NCBI RefSeq assembly: GCF_033568475.1
Contig: NC_133121.1
Span: 992,001-1,056,000, forward strand
Direction: 5' to 3'
From: Henckelia pumila
Lineage: Eukaryota; Streptophyta; Magnoliopsida; Lamiales; Gesneriaceae
Length of the DNA stretch: 64,000 bases
Shown here: piece after piece, positions 33,489 through 43,000 of the stretch
Numbering within the stretch: position 1 is the stretch's first letter
How the letters are laid out: every line of letters begins with the position of its first letter
Translations under genes and position numbers: made by a program
The notes under the pieces: generated by a model
What the model saw: the letters and a program-made list of their open reading frames with translations, nothing else
The model's database searches: none
What the model was told of the DNA's origin: nothing

Positions 33489-34908
33489 TTTTGAATCCGA
33501 TATTTTGGTGATAACAAACAACAACTCATTGTATAGGAATGTGCTGCCAACCATTGTATTTCAGGAACCTACTACAACTTCTACCGAAAGCTTGTCAACC
33601 GCCTTTGCTCTCGACCGGCTGAAGTCACAAGCCTATCAACTGGCTATCAAAACCAGCAGAGGATAAATCTATCTACCGAAAGCTTGTCAACCGCCTTTGC
33701 TCTCGACCGGCTGAAGTCACAAGCCTATCAACTGGCTATCAAAACCAGCAGAGGATAAATCTATCTACCGGAAGCTTGTCAACCGCCTTTATCTCTCGAC
33801 CGGTTGAAGTCACAAGCTTATCGACTGGTTATTCAAACCAGCAGAGGACAAATATCTCTACCGGTAGAATGCCAACTGCCTATCTAGATATCTCGAGACA
33901 AGTACCTGTGACAAGATGTTCTTTGCAGGATCTTTTATTAAAAGCAGAACCGGCGTTTCAGAAGATTTGTTGACTCCTGCAAATCAAGACAACAGGTTGT
34001 ACCAAAATGGCAAAAACACAGAATGACTGCAGATAAAGCATTCGACCGTTTATTCCAGTTTTGGATCCTGGAAGTTGTCTGCAGTGTACGATCCTCATGC
34101 AGAATCATCAATGCATTTATGAGCATTAAATGTGCATTCAATGCAGCATCAGAACGTTCAAAATAAAGACGTTGATGATTGACCTATATAAAGGAAAGAT
34201 TGCTCAAACAACAATATGCAGTGAGACAAGACAACGAAGAGAGACAAGCAACTCAGAAAAATTTCAATCACTTGACTAATATCAGAAGTCCTCATCTGAT
34301 ATACTTGAGCACACTTACAAGATCATTCATCTGCTGCTCAAATAAACCCTCGCCTACAGTTCACATATCTGATCGTCAAGGATCATCCTAGGGTTTTCAA
34401 GCCTCTCGACCGCTCTGCAGTCTGAGAAGCTCAACTCAACTATACTCAGTGTTGAAGAGACTTGAAGCTGCTCTGAAAGCTTCCACCAGTCTGATAAGAA
34501 CTGAGAATCTTATCTGTGTAAATCTAGGAGTTTCGGATTAGGCATTGGATAAGTCCTAAGTCTGAAGTGGGTGTATTACAAGACGTTGTAATAACCAAAG
34601 TCTTCTAGTGAATTCCTTCCTAAGTGGAAGAAGGGGAGACGTAGAAGGATTAAGCCTTCGAACTTCCATAAAATCGTGCTTTAGCATTTACTGCAACTTA
34701 TCTCACATCCTGCTCATACATTGCATTATAAACTTTGCATCACTAAAACCTTTGAACTATTTCCGCACTATTTAAGTTGTTCAAAACATTTTAGAAGTTG
34801 AGAAAACTGATTAAGTGAACTAAACCTCACTTGATCTTTCTAAAGAAGTAGAAGAAAAGTTTCAGAGTGTATTCACCCCCCCCTCTACCCTCTGAACCGA
34901 TCCCAACA
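33489..34908 (+). repeat. Copia 3' LTR
   Basis: It is 1,420 bp, with a constant offset of 10,009 from the 5' LTR and no indels. It begins TTTTGAATCC where the 5' LTR has TGTTGAATCC, so its terminal TG is mutated. The 92-bp repeat array is at 33581-33857 and the TATA box at 34185. Confidence 0.93.
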
Positions 34909-35128
34909 TATATATATCGATGTTTCAACATATTTTTATTTACAATCCATACAAATAAAAACCGAAGCCATGATGATTCTTTCTCACCCTCTCTCTGTTC
35001 CACTGCAACCACGCCTCACCCAGCCCCCCGCTTTCCGTCTCCATCTTCCAACAATTTCTTTCCTCCGCACCACATGTTCTCCTCCCTTCACATACGGTGA
35101 CAAATCAAATTTGAAACGTACTCCAATC

Positions 35129-35413
35129 ATGGCGGCTGCGTCCGATCTCGGTGGTGATCAGGAAGATGGCCGAAAAAATGCACTTGAAGAATGCTTTTCC
35201 ATATCAGATCCATTGTTTGTTAAAGTGATTGCTACAAAGAAGAGTCATAATAGTGCTATTTTCGCGAAAGAACTGGTGCATGCTACAACTAAAAAAATGC
35301 ATCCAGCTTACACTCCTCTGTTAGCCGATACTTGGCAATCCCTTCTGGAAGAGGAAGACCTTGAGGACAGACTCGGCCAGGAGATGAATCTTGCGGTGAA
35401 TGTATTAAAATAG
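35129..35413 (+). pseudogene. Array copy 4: 3'-truncated
   Basis: The first 91 codons (MAAASDLGGDQEDGRKNALE to RLGQEMNLAVN) match copies 1-3. After GTGAATG (35401) the sequence turns into unrelated AT-rich DNA and reaches a stop at 35411. The rest of exon 1 and all of exon 2 are missing, so this marks the right edge of the array. The copia element separates the copy from its promoter; only its leader from 34914 remains. Confidence 0.85.
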
Positions 35414-36560
35414 TGTTTGAGATTGCTTTCAGAAAATATTTTTAAGCTTTAATTTTTTTTCACAAAATTAGTGCTTCATAATTACCTAAATGATTGAAAG
35501 TTGTTTTCTTAGTACTCTTAAATGATACGCAAATGTAATGCAATGCGATGTTTGTGAATGCATGGAAATTTAAACATGTCTGTAATACATTAAATGCACA
35601 AAATATATAAAGTATAAAAGATTTTCATTTCTTTCTCTCTTTTTTTTTTTCCCCTTCCATAGTCTGTTGACTTAATTTCAAGACAATAAAAGCTCAAAAC
35701 GACATTTAAAAAGATAATGAGTTTGAAATTTGGGAGCATCACTACTTGAAAATGACCGACTCGGGCGACTACGCTACTTCTGAACCAACAAGAATATATT
35801 TTGTATCAGGCTAGACTTTCATATATACATTGGTTGCAATAGGATTTGCACTTGAAGAATTAATTTCAAAGCCTTCTGTGTTTAAATATCTTATAAATAG
35901 CACTAATATAAGAAGAAAAAAAAAGTTCCCCGGATACAAAATTAGTGTTACACCAATAAATTTTTACCATGTGTTACACCTAATATAATATATATTTAAC
36001 AGACAATTAAACACATAATCGATTATTTATGGCATCACATTTTGATACTCAAGTTAAAAAAAAATTTACATCATATCGGTTATCCACATCTTATAATTAA
36101 TTATATCTATACGTATCAGCGATACGTAATTTGTACATTAATTTTCTATTTGATCTAAAAATTCCGAAAGGTGCAAATAAATTTAATTTTCAATACGTAC
36201 AATTAATAATTGTAGAAATTAATTTAGTAATCATTTTTGTATATATAATTAAAGTTATAATTACATACACTAAAAAGGGAAAAATGTTATTCATGCATCC
36301 GCATGCATTCCAATGGACTAAAGGACCTTCAATAATTAACGTGTCTTCCTCATGATAAATGTACATCAAACTCTAGATCGTGCATTTTTTGGTCCAACAG
36401 ATTTTTTTTTGCTCGGATAGAGAATCTGGGTTTTTTTTATATAAAAAAAATTTGAACCGGGACAGACCGACTGTCCCGGATGATTATATTAGATTGTCAA
36501 AGTGATCATGTAAGTAGAAATGTAGAATGCTATACTTTTTTATTATTATTTAATAAAAAA
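35414..36560. other. AT-rich DNA between the gene array and the Tat array
   Basis: There is no gene. A GC-rich hairpin (CCGGGACA, 7-base loop, TGTCCCGG) is at 36457-36479. The part 36002-36340 resembles 13831-14190. Confidence 0.45.
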
Positions 36561-36594
36561 GAAGGCAGATGAGGCAAGAGACCCCCAGTGATTA
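36561..36594. other. Junction filler at the left edge of the Tat array
   Basis: GAAGGCAGATGAGGCAAGAG (36561-36580) is a near copy of GAAGGCAGACGAGGCAAGAG about 225 bp further on (from 36786). After a short filler, Tat sequence begins at 36595. Templated filler like this is typical of end-joining repair. Confidence 0.6.
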
Positions 36595-39091
36595 CGCCGA
36601 GTCTTTTGCACTCACCCCTTAATGACGCCAGCTCGTCATCAAATTTTCTCCCGGAATTTCGAGACCTCTCTTCTCGAAATTGAAAAGTTTGGGCAAGCGA
36701 TAAAATCTGCAAAGACCCATAGATAAGGAGTATTGTTTACTACATAAAAATCATAACAAATATCAAACGTATAATAATATACCTGGAAGGCAGACGAGGC
36801 AAGAGACCGAGTTAATACTTCGGTAGGCTGAGGCAGTAGATGCAACCTGTCATGATCTCCAATGAGATTAGCTCCGGTTCGCCAACCAATCTCTGAATCC
36901 TTCAAATCCCAAAAAGAACCAGCATTATTCTTGTGATTCACACCCTCCAAGAACAAGTGACGACCCTCACAAGTATCGGGAGGAACTGTTCGTTCATCCT
37001 CACGTCTTCTTTTTGGATTTATTCTACCATTAGCATTCTCCCTAGTACGGGTATCACGGTCAGCATCATTTCTTCTACCACCATTCCTTCGGTCACGAGT
37101 GTCAGTATTTTTAGATGGAGGACCAGAACAATTGACACGGTCGGATGGCCGGGCGAATTCCTCCTCCTTGGAATCCCATGGGAATTGTGATTACCTCGAT
37201 CCATTGGTGACTCTTTTTTCGATGTCTTTGACGGAGTTTTCTCGTTTTTCTCTATGCAAGCGCGAACCTCCGCCAAACTTAATTTGGATCCTACAAACAA
37301 ACACAAAGAGAAGAGTGACAATGATCAGTAAATAAATTTAATAAATTTTAAATTACCACGAGTAGAAGAATCCAAAGAAGACGCAAAATACAGTCATCAA
37401 AATTCAATTTGAACAAAGCATTACCGGCAGGAATCAAACTTTTTGGGTCAACCAACTCCTGGAAGAGGCCTAAGGAACGACATTCAAGTTGCAATTCACG
37501 GTGGATTTTGCTAAAAATAATTTTCCTATGGCCTGGATTCCAAACTATGGGAACCTCCCAACCATAATCCCATACATAAACAAAATTTTTTCTCCAATCA
37601 TTTTTTGGAGATGGACAACGAGATAAAAACTTACAATCTCCCCGAGGTAGAAAATAAGTATAGGAACCCGGCATGGAGCGACGCACCGAGAAAAGCGCAT
37701 AGAATAAGTCTATAGTCGGGGACATTTTGATTTCACTCACTCTACGTAGGAAACACGTAAAGAGGAGAATCGCACTTGGTGTTAATTGACTTAAACTCAC
37801 CCCGAGACTATCTACAATTTCTATCAAAAGGGCATGAGGAGGGAGCGAGAAACCAAAATTAAAGTACTCCAGATATACAGTAAAATATCCCGGAGGCGGT
37901 TCATGGCAAAGATCTCCATTTTTGGGAATCTTAAGGATATTTTTAGAGGATAAGTCAAATTTTTTTACTTGGACTTAAAATCTCCGACTCGTCCAAAAGA
38001 CGCTCGCTCACTCCTCCCGAAGACTCTTCAGAACCACTATTATCGCAAGAATTCGGGTTTCTATCAATTTTTAAACAAGGTGGTCTCGTCATATCACGAG
38101 ATACCACTGTTTTCAAATCACTCAAAGAATATAAACATTCGTCAATTTCATTGTCATCGCCAGATTCAGCTGGCGAGGAGGGATAAATTTCTCGGTTAGC
38201 AACCAACACCGAAAATACTTTACCCCGTGGAGGATGCCCTGCAATGATTTTTTAGAAAAAATATATATAAAATAAAAATATATATTTTACCAAAAAATAA
38301 TATTAATTAAATAATAATAAATCAAATAATAGCATTAGATACATGGTAATTAGTTCTTAAATAATATGCATCGTGTATATATATGTATATGTATATCTAT
38401 CACAGATGGGTTCATCTTCTCCAACACCGTCCGCCGCCTCACCACCGGCCGCAGCTCCCTTCGGCGAGCCGTTGGTCGCTCAACACCATCATCTCCGACC
38501 GGCTGCTTACCTCGCGTCGTCGCGCCACCCCGGTCTCCGGCAGCCACCAGCAACTGAGCTGCCGTCGTCCTAGTCCCGTCGAGTCCAGATTTGGATAGCT
38601 CGAAGGCTAATCCATGGCTGGGACATCGACGATAGTCATTCACCGAGTCCAGATCTGGGCGTCTCCATGAGCAGTCGAGGAGGTCCCATAGCTGGCCCTT
38701 GGCTCCTCGGTATCACCATCGCATCACCATCGCATCACCATCGCACCACCATCGCCTCTCCTATATGTTGCCGCCCACTCGTCGTCTCGACGAAGAAGAT
38801 GATAACCCATAGCCAGCGATGGAATATTGATACACATATACACATATATTCGATATATACATACAAATAAAATCTCCAATCTAAGGGATGAAGCGGACGA
38901 AGCAAAGGAAAGGGATGAAGCGGACGAAACAAAGGTAGGAGGAGATTTGAGAATAATATTGTGTAATTAATAAAGGTAAGTGAGTGGGAAAGAATCTGAG
39001 CACGTATACACAAGACCAAACTTGTTCCAAACTAAAAAAAAAGGGGGACAGAAGGTGGAATATAGTAATTAAAATATTTAATACCTGCCAT
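36595..39091 (-). pseudogene. Left copy of the Tat antisense ORF: truncated and frameshifted
   Basis: The exons correspond to those of the intact copy (start 39091, second exon 38238-37425). A seventh T in a run at 37960-37966 and a missing C at 37149-37150 each break the frame, and the terminal exon ends at the array edge (36595). It is dead. Direct comparison with the intact copy shows that the lesions arose after, or escaped correction since, the duplication. Confidence 0.8.
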
Positions 39092-39523
39092 AGGCGTCCA
39101 ATGAATTGTATTTCCTCTAACAATTTGGAGAATGCGACCTAGCAAATACTGCAAAAAAGATTCAAAAATAAAATCGAGTTAGTAAGTTGTGATGAGTGCT
39201 ATACCGCAGTGCTGAATTTATAATGACAGTAGTTGATAGAATCCTACTTGGTTTCTACAATTAATATTCTAGCAGAATTTTAATTCTATCCAATTACATG
39301 GGGATTGTTATTATTCTACCAGAATTTTAATTCTACTACATCACAGTCCTAATCAGATTTCTCCATCATGGTTTCTCCATCATGGTTTCTCCATACCTGA
39401 CCGGGCAGGTCGATCCCCGTAATTTTCGTAGTGGCTCAAAATATTCGTTCTCGGCAATTAAATTTTTGACAATACTCCGATACAAATTCTACTCTCGGGC
39501 CTCTCCACACACGCGACATGCCC

Positions 39524-39537
39524 GAGAGTGGGGGGCC
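39524..39537 (+). other. Tat polypurine tract (left)
   Basis: GAGAGTGGGGGGCC ends two bases before the LTR. The same tract precedes the right LTR at 49383-49396. Confidence 0.75.
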
Positions 39538-39539
39538 TA

Positions 39540-39974
39540 TGATAGGTTACACCTAAAAATTCAACTGGGCCTGAGCCCAATCATGAAGGTCCACTCCGAA
39601 TATTTTTAAGGCCCAAGCTTATTTAAATATTATATATATTTAATTCAAGCAGGCCCTGAATTCTACAAAGGCCCATAAGAGGCTTAAGCCCGTGAAACTC
39701 TCCGAATATCTATAAATAGCTCAAGTCACTTCATTATTAAGGTACACACTTTCTTAAGCAATAGATCGCTCTACTCTCGATTATTATTCCTTGAGTAATA
39801 ACTGACTTGAGCGTCGGAGTGCCTTCGCCGGGAACCCTCTCGGCTCCTCTGACTTTGTTTTGTGACGTAGGAACAACCCACTGAAGATCTCCATCGGGAA
39901 CATACAAGGACTTACTGATACTCCGGACTTTGCGGAAGCAACGTGTCACATACAAGTGATTTTTGGCTACATCA
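39540..39974 (+). repeat. Tat LTR (left), 435 bp
   Basis: It runs from TGATAGGTTACACC to GGCTACATCA, with TGAT...ATCA inverted ends. A TATA box (TATAAATAG) is at 39711-39719. It differs from the right LTR at two positions that I saw. Confidence 0.85.
39711..39719 (+). promoter_or_regulatory. TATA box of the Tat LTR
   Basis: TATAAATAG in mid-LTR, the likely promoter of the gag-pol RNA. The equivalent in the right LTR is at 49570-49578. Confidence 0.7.
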
Positions 39975-39977
39975 GCT

Positions 39978-39995
39978 TGGCGCCGTCTGTGGGAA
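39978..39995 (+). other. Tat primer binding site
   Basis: TGGCGCCGTCTGTGGGAA lies three bases after the LTR. This TGGCGCC-type PBS is characteristic of Tat/Athila gypsy elements. The second copy is at 49837-49854. Confidence 0.85.
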
Positions 39996-40035
39996 ACTGT
40001 TCATTACGTCATTGAGAACACATATTACTTCAAAA

Positions 40036-43000
40036 ATGTCTCAAGGAAATATTAACAATGGAAACGCACCGCAGAGTATTACTCTCACCCGTGAAGACTT
40101 GACCGCGCTAATGGAAAACACAGCCGCACTCGCAGCAAAAGATGCAGTTGCTCGGTACCTAGAAACTCGCAAGCGCAAAAGCAGCAAGAAAAAGGCTCAG
40201 ACTGAAGGCTCGTCATCTCTTGACCCTAACAACGGAGACCCAAATAAAGATAAATCTAAAGTGAATGATAAAGATCAAGGGGGGACCAAGAAAAATACTG
40301 CTCAGAAAGACGGTGAAGCAAGTGTTCACACAGTTCATGACATTTCTGGCAAAAACAAGATCACTAATCCAGCTCGGAAGGATGGATCTCGCACACATGT
40401 AACTGGAGAGAATATTTCCGCAATTTTGCCGTCACGCCGAAGCCCCTTCACTGATGACATATTATCTGAAGCATTACCAAAGGGAGTCAAAATCCCCAGC
40501 TTACCTGAGTTCGATGGAACGAGTGACCCCCAAGACCATATTGACAAATTCTACGCGAAAGCGGATTTGTATGATATCACAGATGCTGCATACTGCAAAA
40601 TTTTCCGAACAACATTATCAGGAAGAGCGCTCACATGGTTCAACAAGTTACCCTCCGGATCTATTGCCAATTTGGAGCAACTTACTGACTGCTTCATCCA
40701 GCAATTCTCAATTAACAAAAAATACCCAAAAACAGCAGCATATTTGTTCACAGTTATTCAAAAAGAAGGAGAATGTCTGAGGGACTATGTTCGGCGATTT
40801 ACTCATGCGGTGCACGAAGTCTTACATGTGAACCATGATTTGTTAGCCGGAATAATGCAGCAAAACTTGCGTCATCGGAAGTTCAAGGAATCAATAGCGG
40901 GAAGGCCGCCCAAAAACCTAGAGGAATTACTGGAAAGAGCTGAGAAATACATTCGGGTTGAGGAATCTATTGAACCACACTACCTGAATAAAAGAAAGAG
41001 AGAAGAAGATAAACCAGATATTAGAAAGCGAGACGAGAAGCGAATAGCACAGAGCCCCCGTCTCCAGAATACACCCCTCAATGCACGTCTGACCGATATA
41101 CTGGTAGTGGCTGAAAAACAAGGATTGCTACGTCCCCCTCGCCCAATGCAGAATAACCCAAAGCGCCTACGTTCGGAAAAGTATTGTCATTTTCATAAAG
41201 ATAAAGGCCATACTACAGAAGATTGCTTCAGTTTGCGAGAAGAAATTGAAAAACTCATAAAGCGCGGACATTTGGGGAATTTCGTGGACAAGTCCCGCGG
41301 TGAAAAACGAGATGACAGGCGTCAGGACGAACAACAAAAACATGACTACCAAAAGCGCCATGACGGAATTGGGAAACAGCATGAACGAGCGGATGAAAAT
41401 TTGCCCTCGGGAGGGGTAATCGCCGTAATCACTGGGGGGCCTGCTTGTGGCGACTCGAACAATGCAAGAAAAGCTCTTCTGCGAGCAGCAAAAGGAACCA
41501 ACAATTTATCCAGCCCCACATCCTTGTCAATATGTGAAGTTGAAACCATCCAAGATGGATTATCATTCAGTGACAAAGATCTGGAGAACCCTCGGGGTAC
41601 CCATAATGATGCTTTAATCATCTCAGCCACAATCTCCAATTTTTGGGTAAAGAAAATTCTAGTGGATTCTGGAAGTTCGGCTGACATAATTTTTCATAAT
41701 GCATTCGTAAAGTTGGGTATTAGTAATGCACAGTTAACTCCAGTCAACACTCCACTAGTCGGATTTTCCGAAGAAATAGTTGAAGCTTTGGGAGAGGTAA
41801 CGCTTCCTCTATCCTTGGGTTCTTACCCCAAGCGGTCTACTAAAATGGTGAAATTCCTTGTGGTAAAAGCTTCATCTGCGTACAATGTGATATTGGGACG
41901 ACCAAGTCTCAATATATTCCAAGCCATCGGATCGACATATCATATGAAGCTGAAGTTTCCGACTCCGGGAGGAGTAGGAGAAGCCCTTGGTGATCATCGT
42001 CTAGCTAGAGAGTGTCATGTAGTGACTCTGCGGGGTTCGTCAGAAAATCGGAAAAGACAAGTCTCTAGTGAGGAAAAACCATCAAAACCCGGAAAACTTT
42101 TGCGTGAAAATGGAATACATTTGGTGGATGAAGAAGCTGAGAGCAAAGAGAGAATAACAGCAACCGAAACTCTGAAACATGTGGCAATCATTCCAACTGA
42201 TCCCAAGAAAACCCTAAAGATCGGGACTGAATTACCTCCTGAACTGGAAGAGAAGTTGAAAAATTTTCTTGGGCGCAATTTGGACGTGTTTGCTTGGGGT
42301 GATGAGCATCTGCCAGGAATACCTCATGAATATGCGCTTCATCACCTCCATGTTGATCCGAAAATGAGACCGGTGAAGCAAAAGAAAAGAGCATTTGGTC
42401 CAGAGAAAAATCGGCATATAGCCGCGGAAGTGGAGAAACTCTTAGTGGCAAAGTACATCAGGCCAGTTTCATACCCAGATTGGCTTGAAAATGTGGTTTT
42501 AGTACCAAAACCTGGAGGAAAGTGGCGTTTGTGTATAGATTTCACTGATCTCAACAAAGCATGCCCCAAAGATCCATTTCCACTCCCTCGAATTGACTTG
42601 TTAGTCGATTCGACAGCAGGATGCGAGCTGCTCACTTTTCTTGATGCATATCAAGGATACAATCAGATCGGCCTAGCGCCAGAGGACCAGGAAAAAGCAA
42701 GTTTCATCACCGATAGGGGAATTTATTGTTATGATGTAATGCCGTTTGGTTTGAAAAATGCTGGAGCTACTTATCAGCGTCTGGTAAATACCATGTTCGA
42801 ACACTTGATCGGGCGAAACATGGAAGTTTATATAGATGACATGCTCGTCAAGAGTATTCAAGCATCTAATCATTTGGAAGATCTTGAGGAATGTTTCAGT
42901 ATACTCAGAAAATACAGGATGAAACTTAATCCGGATAAATGCACTTTTGGTGTACGAGGAGGCAAATTTCTCGGTTATATGGTGTCAGAACGAGGAATAG

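Larger units (their letters stand above)
23480..34908 (+). mobile_element. Complete Sirevirus-like Ty1/copia retrotransposon (11,429 bp)
   Basis: The order is LTR (23480-24899), PBS, gag, pol (protease, integrase, RT, RNase H), an extra ORF, PPT, LTR (33489-34908), flanked by TATAT on both sides (23475-23479, 34909-34913). Integrase before RT marks it as copia. A large gag, an additional ORF after pol, long LTRs and repeated purine tracts are features of the Sirevirus lineage. The LTRs are the same length; by eye I saw only two differences (position 2, and GGGAAG/GGAAAG near 24183/34192), so insertion is recent. It sits in the leader of array copy 4. Confidence 0.93.
16788..35413 (+). repeat. 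Four-copy tandem array of an unrecognised two-exon gene, split by transposons
   Basis: Start codons at 17822, 19168, 20513 and 35129 mark four direct repeats. The first spacings are 1,346 and 1,345 bp. Removing the solo LTR and the copia element, each with one 5-bp target copy, from the third gives about 1,339 bp. Each unit has a common leader (from GATGTTTCAACATATTTT, with AAAACCGAAG-CATGATGATT), exon 1, a short intron ending in a T/C-rich tract plus CACAG, exon 2, and a common AT-rich trailer. The array therefore formed by serial unequal duplication before the transposons arrived. Confidence 0.9.

Noticed and set aside
34970..35413. N-terminally extended version of array copy 4 (start at 34970)
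   Set aside because: The upstream frame is not kept in copy 2 and is broken by an insertion in copy 1; the shared ATG before GCGGCT is the better start.
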